The position numbers and the translations under genes were made by a program. A DNA stretch of 64,000 nucleotides from Pomphorhynchus laevis (taxonomy: Eukaryota > Acanthocephala > Palaeacanthocephala > Echinorhynchida > Pomphorhynchidae), in assembly GCA_012934845.2 (NCBI GenBank), contig WNNJ02003706.1:25772-89771 (forward strand), read 5' to 3'. Within the stretch, counting starts at the first letter, position 1. The number at the start of each line of letters is the position of its first letter. Under the pieces are notes generated by a model that worked only from the letters and a program-made list of their open reading frames with translations, ran no database searches and was not told the DNA's origin. This document shows positions 56,101 to 64,000 of this stretch, one piece after another.

Positions 56101-56590
56101 GCACTAGTCACCAAACCAAGAAGAACTAATTTTGATAAGATGGGTGCAGTCTATAAGGTTGGGTGTAGGGATTGTATAATCATATACATTGGACAAACTG
56201 GACGTACTCTAAAAAACTAGATTAAAAGAACATAAGAAGGCACTCACAACATCAGCGCAGTCGACATTAGCAGACCATGCTCATCAAACTGGGCATGACA
56301 TCGACTTTGACAATGTGTCAGTTTTAATTTCCGAGCCTAACTTAAAACGCCGATTAGTTATGGAGGCTGTCGCTATAAAGATCCTCGAACCAAATTTGAA
56401 TGTCCAAAATGATTTTGTTTTTCATACATTGTAACTTAACTTGTTTTATTGTTTCAGATACTTCTTGATAATGTCCGCGGTTAGCGAACGAAATATCGAA
56501 GAAATATTTAATTTCTTTTTTCTGAGAATGGCATTTAGATACAAAAATAATTATTCCCCCCAGAATGTCTCATTCCGTTTCAAATTATTT
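53157..56590 (+). mobile_element. PLE-G2: Penelope element, interrupted by LINE-beta
   Basis: Head-to-head with PLE-G1. 53,156-53,598 encodes the N-terminal part (MAFRYKNNYSPQHVSFRFKL onward). 55,252-56,434 encodes the RT from FTNVSVDDAVDFAISKLGSP through YIDD to the GIY-YIG nuclease, with one frame change in the nuclease. The roughly 870 bp of RT between these points (compare PLE-G1) are absent and a LINE-beta copy sits there. The first 60 bp of the element (GGCATTTAGATACAAAAATA onward) recur at 56,529-56,590 after the end motif at 56,465-56,493, as expected for Penelope tandem or pseudo-LTR structure. G1 and G2 are nearly identical in their overlap, so both are young. Confidence 0.9.
53600..55250 (+). 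mobile_element. LINE-beta family copy, 5'-truncated, inside PLE-G2
   Basis: Translation gives SYRPISILPSLSKILEHLVL, VVISLDLLSAFDIVDHKILL, CVPQGSVLGPILFTLLLGDL, QYADDILLYSHSS (YADD), then in other frames HLRSCYSLLLHVPIHSTNFD. The largest open piece is 53,769-54,539. The 3' end near 55,200-55,240 reads GCATTTGCCACATTAAAAAA, the same tail as the copy at 45.6 kb. RT fingers and everything upstream are missing. It is clearly diverged from the 45.6-49.8 kb copy, so another subfamily. Confidence 0.87.
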
Positions 56591-56779
56591 AATATTAAAG
56601 TTTTTAAATTTTAAAATATCATATTTGAAAATGCACTGTAAAATGCATTGTAAAATGATCGAATGCTTTGCTGTTTGGCGTCATAAAAACACATTTATGA
56701 TGTTTATATTTTACATTTTACTCCAAGTTTCAGTTCACAAATTTCTGTAGCTTATTTCTTGAATATTCTGATGATATTC
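56591..56779. other. Short spacer
   Basis: AT-rich DNA with no recognisable feature. Confidence 0.4.
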
Positions 56780-57300
56780 TGTTTACCTCATTTCTATTCT
56801 CTTCGTAATATGCACTCTCATCAGATCGTTGAGAGTACATAAGAGGGCTGATATCAGATCGAAATAATGACCAACACAAAGCGTTCTACTACAAATATGA
56901 TCCTGAAGCACGTCAGTCATTCCTAATTACTGGCGTTTGTCATTGCTCCAATACTTTATCCATTTAAGGATAAGCTGATGATACCAGAATATCGTTTTCA
57001 GGACATGGGTTATATGTTGTCTCTAAAATCAGCTAATTATATTTAAGATTAAAAGACAGCCCATTTTACTTCCTTTAAAAAGGCTCTTTAATCTCAGGTG
57101 GTTGTCCTTACCAGTGGTCCTTTGCACGCCGAAAAAACTAAACTGTCTATAAAACTGTCCTAAACTCCGTATTATACAATTCACATTTTCTACCTTTACA
57201 CATAATGATACCTGGGTTTCACAATTTAGGTAAACTGGCCTACAAAATTTGGTACGACCTACAGGTGTGTTATGAAATACGTCTAACGTCTACTTTTAAA
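56780..57300 (+). mobile_element. LINE-alpha family fossil, RT palm
   Basis: Plus-strand translation across frames gives KAFYYKYDPEARQSFLITGV, an ADDTRISFSG block aligned with YADDTTALFSG of the intact copy, LRLKDSPFYF, a GCPYQWSFARRKN block aligned with SQVVVFHGTPATKK, and a PGFHNLG block at the place of KYLGF. It is old and strongly decayed. Confidence 0.6.
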
Positions 57301-57683
57301 GGTGGTATGTTGCAATGTGGCTATCTTGGAACTCTTCTTCATCCCCCGAATGAAGAATGAGGAATTTAATTTTTGAGATGTTATCACGAGGCACTTATAT
57401 ATCGTTAAAGTAATCGAATTTCCTTAAATCCTTTGATAAATGAATATTTATGGTTGTGAACCCATAACTGCTGAATTGCAAAATTGATGATTATGTTTTC
57501 AGTATGAGAAAAACAATTTTTCAAGTTTCAGTAGCAAGTATTTCAGTTCAAGTGTTTTAAAGTATTTTTAAAATAATTTTAAAATACGAAAACATTCAGA
57601 TGTACAGCTCAGATAATATACAATGTTTAAGTACAGAAACCTAACAATAAAAGTAACAATTTTGTCCAGTAAAAATAAACAAA
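57301..57683. other. 3' flank of the AGAP-like gene
   Basis: AT-rich, probably the 3' UTR and downstream DNA of the gene on the minus strand. An AATAAA-like site on the minus strand could not be placed with confidence. Confidence 0.35.
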
Positions 57684-57968
57684 TTATTTCTTCCTTGACA
57701 TTCTTTTCTTTGAAAATTTTAGACTATCTGATTTAATGGTTTTCCGTTGATTGCTGTCGGGATGTAGTGCCGTCAAATTAATACTTAAACGTTGATTATG
57801 TTCACTCGCAGTTGTGCTCAAATACGACGCTGTGCGGGTGCTGGGTCGCCGTTCATCATTTACTCCGTACGTTGCTAGTATGTTTTCACAGCAATTCTTC
57901 TTTGACTTCTTTGCGTAGTACATTGCTGTATTACCCTGGCTGTCTGTGGCAGATGGATTTGCACCGTT
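57684..57968 (-). CDS. AGAP/centaurin-gamma-like Arf GAP, last coding exon
   Basis: The minus-strand exon begins after a TATATTTAG acceptor and runs 94 codons to TAA. It starts NGANPSATDSQGNTAMYYAK followed by KSKKNCCENILATYG, an ankyrin repeat that continues exactly where the exon at 61,401 stops (QLLLW then NGANPS, phase 0). AGAP proteins carry GTPase-like, PH, Arf GAP and C-terminal ankyrin repeats; the LLLWxGAxxxAxDxxGxTAxxYA pattern with a following short Ser/Thr-rich tail is theirs. The C-terminal tail here is Ser/Thr- and Lys-rich (TASYLSTTASEHNQ, then KFSKKRMSRKK). By family knowledge the protein activates Arf GTPases in membrane traffic. Confidence 0.75.
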   Translation of the reverse strand, partial: NGANPSATDSQGNTAMYYAKKSKKNCCENILATYGVNDERRPSTRTASYLSTTASEHNQRLSINLTALHPDSNQRKTIKSDSLKFSKKRMSRKK

Positions 57969-58640
57969 CTAAATATAGCAAAATATTACATAATGTGACA
58001 TTACGATTGATAATTTTAGACAGATTCAAAAATTTGAATAATTTGGTAGCCGTTTGGTACTTAGTGAATGAAATACATCGCTTTTATAAAAAATATAATT
58101 CGGATAAAATCGTATTCCTCTAATTTTACCAAATAAAATGAATGAAATAATGACTTAATTTATTTCATTTTTTAATAATCGATTACAAAACGAATATCAA
58201 AAATTATATCAAAATTATTAAAGGATTTCCGATATTTCAATGAAGCTAGATCATTTTGTCAAGAACTGTAGGAAATACAATTACGTTCATTTTCAAAAAT
58301 ACGATTTTTAGCATTTTTTAATATTTCAACTTTTACAAGTGCTGCTTCTCTTTCCAGAATTTACATTTTACATGTTAGGCATACGTTCATTACATTTAAA
58401 ACCTTCAATCAATGATCTGACTCTAAGCGATGATACTAAAGCACAATTCAATTATGGGAGTTCGTTAAATTTAAATTAATTCGGTTTTTTGCTTTCTTTT
58501 TATCTGGATAAGAAATATTATTTATTTGGATAAGAAATAAATATTCATAAATATTTATTTAACTTGATTGCATCTGTGAGCTGAAATTATTTTAGTTGTG
58601 GCACGACATTATCCTTACAGATATTTTTTCATATTTTTGA
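57969..58640. other. AGAP intron, plain part
   Basis: AT-rich intron sequence with no recognisable element. Confidence 0.5.
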
Positions 58641-58678
58641 TACTGCAGGACGCTACTAATCAGTCTGGGTGAATCTCA

Positions 58679-58772
58679 TCAGCTGCTGACCCAGACCTAC
58701 ATTTCACGTTTCGACCCTTATTATCAGTAATAAGGGTCGAAACGTGATATATAGGTCTGGGTCAGCAGCTGA
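58679..58772. repeat. Near-perfect palindrome containing two GAAACGT motifs
   Basis: Arms of about 45 bp (58,679-58,723 and 58,728-58,772) pair with two mismatches. Each arm holds GGGTCGAAACGT preceded by TAATAA, and further out AGGTCTGGGTCAGCAGCTGA. It looks like two PLE-type ends joined head to head. Confidence 0.8.
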
Positions 58773-58936
58773 GATACCCACACAGGCTAGTTAGTAGTGT
58801 TCTGCTGTATCAAGAATAGGATCTATAACTGGGAGGATAATGTCGTGATGTAACCAGAAGGATTAATATTAATATCATAATATTACTTATCATTTAAGCC
58901 AGGCGCGGAAGAAAACGATAACAGTAACAAGTACCA

Positions 58937-58961
58937 TTTCGTCGACACTATGACTCATCAG
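58937..58961 (-). ncRNA. Hammerhead core, intron unit 1
   Basis: Minus strand: CTGATGA, short helix II GTC/GAC, then GAAA; all conserved box bases are present. A hairpin (ATGGTA/TACTGT with G-T pairs, loop CTTGT) follows as helix III. Stem I next to the core is poorly paired. Confidence 0.6.
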
Positions 58962-59187
58962 TACCAAATCCCTCTCACTACTGGAAGAGGAGAACTGGCA
59001 GACAGCAAATACAACGTAATTCACGCGGAATGGTTTCGCACTATTTCAGTATTTATTCTACAAAAGAATTTTTAGAACACAAAATGAATAAATTTTCAAA
59101 CGTACTATATGAATTTACTCAAATGATTCCATTCCGCGTGAATTTTTAGTAATCATATAAGCTCGACGCGAAAGAATGACTAATGCC

Positions 59188-59213
59188 GTTTCGTCATCAC
59201 AATGACTTATCAG
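59188..59213 (-). ncRNA. Hammerhead core, intron unit 2
   Basis: Minus strand: CTGATAA (one base off), helix II GTCAT/ATGAC with loop TGTG, then GAAAC. The helix III hairpin is not preserved. Confidence 0.5.
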
Positions 59214-59383
59214 TGCCAGATCCCTCCCACTACTAGAAGAAGAATAAGACCAGCGCTTGCATTTGCCTGTTTTTTGCTAATGACCCTATTTGGTGAAGAA
59301 GTAGTACTGTTTTAGCACTACACGAGTGCTAAAACATAATTTATGCCAGACGCGATAGAACAACGATAACAGTAATAAGTACC

Positions 59384-59409
59384 GTTTCGTCATCACAATG
59401 ACTAATCCG
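59384..59409 (-). ncRNA. Hammerhead core, intron unit 3, degenerate
   Basis: Minus strand: CGGATTA in place of CTGATGA, helix II GTCAT/ATGAC with loop TGTG, GAAAC, and helix III ACGGTA/TACTGT with loop CTTAT. The box is altered at two bases. A second hairpin GTCAT/ATGAC with loop AGTG lies directly beside it (59,409-59,422). Confidence 0.45.
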
Positions 59410-59639
59410 TCATAGTGATGACTGATGAGTAGATCATATCTCTTTTAAGTAATTTGTTAAAAAGAAGTTAGCCGATACAAATAAGACATGCGCTAACATT
59501 TGCCAGTTCTTTTTGCTAGTGATCCTGTTTGGTGAAGCAGTAGTGCTGTTTATCACTTCATGAGGTTACTAGATTTTTTCTAGTACTTATACACATGACT
59601 CGTGTCTGTACCGTATGCCAGTCCTCCTTTGCTTCCAGT

Positions 59640-59720
59640 AGTGGGAGGAATCTTGCACTGATGAGTTATTGTGATGACGAAACAGTACTTGTTACTGTTA
59701 TCGTTGTTCCTCCTGGTCTG
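59640..59720 (+). ncRNA. Hammerhead ribozyme, intron unit 4, full consensus core
   Basis: CTGATGA (59,658-59,664), helix II GTTAT/ATGAC with loop TGTG, GAAA (59,679-59,682), then helix III ACAGTA/TACTGT with loop CTTGT, followed by a GTT cleavage triplet. Further out GGAGGAA (59,645-59,651) pairs with TTCCTCC after the core, giving a distal stem I; the seven bases nearest the core do not pair well. All invariant bases of the core are present, so this is the best candidate for a working ribozyme in the window. Confidence 0.7.
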
Positions 59721-59740
59721 ACTTAAATGGTCACTAACGT

Positions 59741-60502
59741 AAAGCGGAATGACATACTTTCTCTTGTGAAAATCATAATATTAATTCAATAATATTAAAT
59801 AACATATTATAGTATATTAATATAACATTAAATTTATATCTAAATATTACTTATTTGGATAAGTAATATTTAAAAAATGACTACTCTTATTTAGTAAGTG
59901 ATCCTATATTTCTTCGAAGTGGAATCATTAACTACAGATCCGTCAGTAGTGAAATTAAAAAAGTTTAAATTGCTAAAGTTGAATGGAATACCAGTAGCTT
60001 AAATTGCGATAACAAAATTTATCTTCAATTTGAGCATATGATTATCTAAATGTAACTTCTAATTATAATCAGCTTTAATAAGGTTTATCCTTGATTATGA
60101 GCAAAAATATGATTTTATCCTCAGCAAAATTTGATGATAAGATGTTAATGTAATGCTATGATAAACTTTAAAATAAAATTTTAAACTTAAGAATAAAATG
60201 TTAATTTTCAATTTAAAATAAAATGTGAAATTTAAATTTCTAGAAATTCGTAATTCTATTTTTAATGTCTACTGCTATGTAGCAATATTTGAAAAAATAT
60301 ATAATAACAAAAGGCCATAATAATAACAAAAGTCTATAACAATAACAAAAGGCTATAATAATAACAAAAGGCTATTATGCTTTCAAATTTAAAATAATGT
60401 ATTTGCTTTTAAAAGATTAACGATTAAATTGTATCCATTTTTATAAAAATATAATTGTGGAAATTGTCTACTTTAAATGACATCGTATTTTTTCATCGTT
60501 TT
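59741..60502. other. AGAP intron, AT-rich, with minisatellite
   Basis: 60,300-60,385 contains about four units of AATAACAAAAGGCTATAAT type. Otherwise no feature. Confidence 0.6.
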
Positions 60503-60960
60503 CGTTTAGGTCGATAAGTTTCGTCAGATACTTTTCAAAAGGCCGTTTCCAATGTGTCCATGAATTTTTTGATTCGGCTGTGTTGATCGGCGTTGCAAAT
60601 GTTATAGGTTTGAATGGCTTGTCCATATCCCGCAAAGACCACCACAATAGTTGAGTAAACTGTGATATGAAAAAAGTCGATTGTTTTTACTCAACTATCT
60701 AGAAATACACAAATTTGTGATATCAAGTTATCACAATACGACACATACTGCTCTTTTGCTAGAGAATTATGACAATGTTGAATTATCTGGAAGCAATAAC
60801 GTGGGCTAAAAATTTGTAGCAATGACTTAGAAGTGATATTCCACACTAAAGAAGTTTGCTGGTTCTGGGTTGCCTCTACCTTCATAAAATACTTTGTTAT
60901 ACCATCTCTCCAACCAATATAGTTTAATTTGGTCGATAAAGAAGATCAGATCCCGCAGCT
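60503..60960 (-). mobile_element. Gypsy-like gag fossil, duplicate piece
   Basis: It is nearly identical to 30,050-30,510, with the same gag-adjacent reading (EATQNQQTSLVWNITSKSLL), and is broken. A 36-bp direct repeat (ATTGTGGAAATTGT onward) borders the region at about 60,450 and 61,112. It lies in the AGAP intron in the same orientation as the gene. Confidence 0.7.
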
Positions 60961-61400
60961 TCAGTAGGAGTCATATTGCGAAAAATTATTGACAGCTCAT
61001 TAACCGAGACATTTTGAAGAGCTATTGACATCTCATATTTGCGAAGAGTTATTAACATCTCATTCATTTTAATATATTATCATTATAATTTAGAATATTT
61101 AAAATATCATTGTGGAAATTGTATACTTTAAATGTCATCGTATTCATGTTTGGCTAATCAAATTTTCTTGATTATCTTCATAATTCATCTTATTTTTTGA
61201 AACTTTATTTATCCCATTTCTAATATGCTATATTTGCTATTTTAATAAATTAATGATATCAAATTTACTTATAATGTCTATTACGTTAATCAATTTTCTA
61301 CAAGAATATAAGTAATGCGTACTTATTAATACTATACTTTTGAATCCTTTATATTAATATTTTACATTGTAGAAAAACTGAAAGGCATTAAGGCACTTAC

Positions 61401-61659
61401 CCACAATAGCAGCTGTAAGGCAACGACGTCTCCGACTTCAGCTGCTATATGTGTAAGATGTCTTCCATCTTCCAAGCTCCTCCCCAACACTGACTTGATA
61501 TTTGGGTAGGTGTAAATAATACTGTAAAGAGATCGGTTCCTTCTGTGCTCAATGAATTTTACCAATTTTAGAAGAACCTCCTTTTCTAGTGAATGGCAAT
61601 TGCTCGGAATGAAACGCTTGGCATTGTATTTCCATTTGATCCACTGATCTTTGTATTCT
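61401..61659 (-). CDS. AGAP/centaurin-gamma-like Arf GAP, penultimate coding exon
   Basis: Minus-strand exon of about 259 bp between an acceptor at 61,660-61,661 (TAATAG) and a strong donor GTAAGT at 61,400-61,395. It encodes EYKDQWIKWKYNAKRFIPSN (the end of the Arf GAP domain, cf. EKWIRAKYE in AGAPs), a spacer EHRRNRSLYSIIYTYPNIKS, and the first ankyrin repeat GRHLTHIAAEVGDVVALQLL ending LLW. The exact acceptor could be two bases further in. Upstream exons lie beyond the window or were not recognised. A near-identical detached copy is at 30,955-31,213. Confidence 0.75.
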
Positions 61660-61661
61660 CT

Positions 61662-62912
61662 ATTACAAAAATAATTTTTGATTTCATTGTGCGGTTTTAA
61701 CATTTAGAATAAGGAATGAATTCTTGCTGTAGAAAATAAATTATTGTCGGCATCAGATTTGAGATTAAAATAAACCAATGTCTATGAACTATCTATTAAA
61801 ATGACAATTTAAATCTTAACAATTTACACTTAACGTTAAAAAAATATCGTATTTATTTGCAAAATGTTTGCATGTAAATGTTGAAAAATTTAATAGCCGC
61901 TTTCAACTGAATAGTTAGCCAATGTTGACGTGATTAACGAATGTTGGCGGGAAACGTTTGATATGTTCGGTCGCCATCTGGCAATCAATGTAACTTGTTT
62001 TGAATGCAAACTTTGCAAGTAAAGCGGATATTGTGTTTTTGCTAAAATATATTTACATCTTACGGTATAAATTTTCATTGCGTAGTTTTTTACTTAAAAT
62101 TTCTTATTTGTAGCTGAAATGTCCAAAATTTTATTCAAAATGTTTGAATTTGAAATAAAATTAAATCATTGAAATTCTTAACGGCAAGTATCTATTTAAT
62201 AAGTCCGCAAAGTATAATAGAAGCAGTTTAATAAGGCTGATTTTACTCTTTCATTTGTAGGGCAAACGAATAAAATTATCGATTTTGACTTTGTCCCAAA
62301 GCGATTTTTACAAATTTTTAAATTTTAAAAAATTATATGAGGCAATTTTAAATGCCGCGTTATTGAAGTATAATGTTATATAATTGAATTTAAATTAATT
62401 AAATTATGAAATTTAATTAAATTATATAATTAAATTAAATTTTATAATTTAGAGATATGCTTAAATCGGAAGATTCGGCACTTGGTTTTTTGCTTTGTTG
62501 ATTATAATAGTAGGTACTATCGAAATATATAATATAATTATATATGATTAAATATTATAAAATGATTAATCATATTAATTATAATATGATTCAAAATATA
62601 TTTCGATTAAATATTGGAAGAGCTATTGTAGGAACTTCTACAATAGATCAATATTCGATGGATATGACGGATACAATTTTGAATAATTTGATTAAATCGC
62701 ACTGGAAAACCTTCGAATATGCGGATCTTTTTGAAATATTTCAACGAATGAATCAATGAATTAATTGAAAGCCAGACTATTTATTTATTTGCACTTGGCT
62801 AGTAAAGATCTTTCGGTTTATAACTGATCTTCGTCAGTTATTGCAAGTATATGTTTATTATAATCGAGAATAGTTGTGCTCTTTATAGTTTGTGCTCTTT
62901 ACTAGTCATTTA
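61662..62912. other. AGAP intron or flank, AT-rich
   Basis: No gene. At about 62,815-62,850 the minus strand reads CTGACGA, A, a poorly paired 15-base segment, then GAAAGATC, a PLE end-like motif. The small plus-strand frame at 62,544-62,759 has no family resemblance. Confidence 0.45.
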
Positions 62913-63463
62913 GAAAGCGTTTTTTACTGGCTTTGTTGCATGTGTGAAGCTTCTAGTTATTCTTTATATAAGGCACAAATGCGTATCCGTTGATTACCAG
63001 GACACTGAATTTCTCACAGAATTCCAAAAAGAATGCGTCATTTTACATATTGTTATTGCGAAAAATCGATTAAAACTGTGGTCCAGGAACCAAAGCTGAC
63101 TACGATTGATTTTTAATCCATATTTGCTGCTAGACTTTGATCATCAGCTCCTTCAGTTTAAAGTATTACTACGAGACGTTCCTAACCACCCAGCAGTTAT
63201 CGTCAGTCGGATGAAGTGGTTAGGGTGTGTTTCAACTAATTTTGTGATAACTATAAAGACACAAGCAATTTCCCACGATGCTATACGAAACTCGGGTGCA
63301 GAAAGCGTTTTTACTGGCTTGTTGCGTGTGTGAATCTTCTAGTTATTCTTTATATATAGCACAAATGCGTATCCGTTTGTTACAAGGGCACTAAATCTCT
63401 CACATGATTCCTTAAGGAATACTTCATTTTATAAATTAGTAGTGCGAAAAATCGAGTCAAATG
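62913..63463. repeat. Direct repeats of about 160 bp flanking a LINE fossil
   Basis: 62,913-63,076 and 63,301-63,463 are diverged copies: GAAAGCGTTTTTTACTGGC, AGTTATTCTTTATATA, CACAAATGCGTATCCGTT and GCGAAAAATCGA blocks occur in the same order in both. Between them lies the LINE-alpha fossil. Confidence 0.8.
63100..63330 (+). mobile_element. LINE-alpha family fossil, endonuclease end
   Basis: The 75-codon frame ends with RMKWLGCVSTNFVITIKTQA and ISHDAIR, aligned with HKMWLLKPICTEQSRQKQT and ISHDLIR of the intact element, and then runs into the flanking repeat. It is short and old. Confidence 0.5.
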
Positions 63464-64000
63464 TTGTACTCAGCAGTACTTTTCAATTTTATATCTTTAT
63501 CTCGATGTTTTTTTAATTAAAAAAGCTTGCGTATTTTAATTACAATTAATTGAAATTAATTTAAAATCATTGTAGATCAGGCAATGTTGTGATGGGGCAG
63601 TAGTTCACTCCTTAGAGCATAGTACCCTTGACTATATGAAATATATTCTTGTTAGAGGGAATATTGAAGATACACACCAACGATAGAAATGAGATTGATC
63701 GGCTTTTGATTTTCAGAACAACACTATGGAGCGAATGATAATTATTTCTTTAAAGATTATTTTTTTGTAGATAAAACTACAAATAGAAAAAGCCTAGTGT
63801 AGGCTTTATTTATTTTATTGCATTTTTTTCTAGATTTTAAAAAGGCACAAAATTAAAATCAATTGCCATTTCTTTTGCTTCGTAACAATCAAGCAAGCAC
63901 TTTATATATTTTAATAGTAAAATATTTTACTATTTTACGTGATATAATATTATAATAATATTATATATATTATATATAATATATATAATATATATTATAT
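63464..64000. other. AT-rich end of the window
   Basis: No gene. 63,787-63,806 is a short hairpin around AAAGCCTAGTGTAGGCTTT. The last 60 bp are TATATTA-type repeats. Confidence 0.55.

Larger units (their letters stand above)
58880..59740. mobile_element. Cluster of short hammerhead-bearing units in an AGAP intron
   Basis: Four related units lie within 860 bp: three on the minus strand (cores at 58,937, 59,188 and 59,384) and one on the plus strand (59,658). Each includes a block resembling TTCCAGTAGTGGGAGG before the core and GTTACTGTTATCGTTGTTC after it. The units have no coding capacity and are about 180-260 bp apart. Orientation makes the cluster a loose inverted repeat. The inverted AATTCACGCGGAATG blocks at 59,020 and 59,130 lie between the first two units. 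They resemble metazoan retrozymes in size and content (inference), and are unrelated in sequence to the foldback at 19-20.7 kb. Confidence 0.7.

Noticed and set aside
62544-62759. 71-codon plus-strand frame
   Set aside because: No family resemblance; A/T-rich codon composition similar to its surroundings.
1-64000. CRISPR array, bacterial operons, tRNA or rRNA genes
   Set aside because: No regularly spaced short repeats with unique spacers, no operon structure, and no full tRNA or rRNA match; spliced host exons and retroelements show this is animal nuclear DNA.

Overview
The window reads as AT-rich invertebrate nuclear DNA, most likely arthropod (phylum inferred from repeat content and one host gene; species not determinable). 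It is dominated by retroelements. The only recognisable host gene is the 3' end of an AGAP/centaurin-gamma-type Arf GAP on the minus strand: two ankyrin-coding exons at 61,401-61,659 and 57,684-57,968 that join in phase. A near-identical copy of the first exon and part of its downstream intron lies 30 kb to the left.

Layout. 0-15 kb: RTE-type LINE fossils (1-540, 8.4-9.65 kb, 10.7-12.0 kb), Penelope-like (PLE) pieces, and an apparently intact two-ORF APE LINE (about 3.6-7.58 kb, called LINE-alpha here). 15-27 kb: a decayed restriction-like-endonuclease LINE (RLE-2), PLE debris, a 1.6-kb foldback whose two arms each carry a hammerhead-ribozyme core, a tRNA-like SINE, and further LINE-alpha pieces. 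27-31 kb: another broken LINE-alpha copy, a Gypsy-like gag fossil and the duplicated AGAP exon. 31-41 kb: a cluster of RLE-1 elements, non-LTR retrotransposons with an N-terminal cysteine cluster, RT and a C-terminal restriction-like nuclease; one copy is fully open (1006 codons), one has a single frame change, one is decayed, and there is one tail fragment. 41-50 kb: PLE-Y repeats and a CR1/L2-like LINE (LINE-beta). 51-56.6 kb: a head-to-head pair of GIY-YIG Penelope elements, the right one broken by a second LINE-beta. 57-64 kb: AGAP exons, whose intron holds a second family of hammerhead-bearing short units and a gag fossil, then LINE debris and AT-rich DNA.

The strongest leads are the two unrelated hammerhead-bearing foldback or retrozyme-like families, a hammerhead look-alike with one extra base that recurs at many PLE ends, a 34-bp leader shared by LINEs with unrelated coding regions, and the RLE-1 cluster. 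Autonomous LINEs and PLEs would supply reverse transcriptase; the short hammerhead units have no coding capacity and would depend on such partners (inference).
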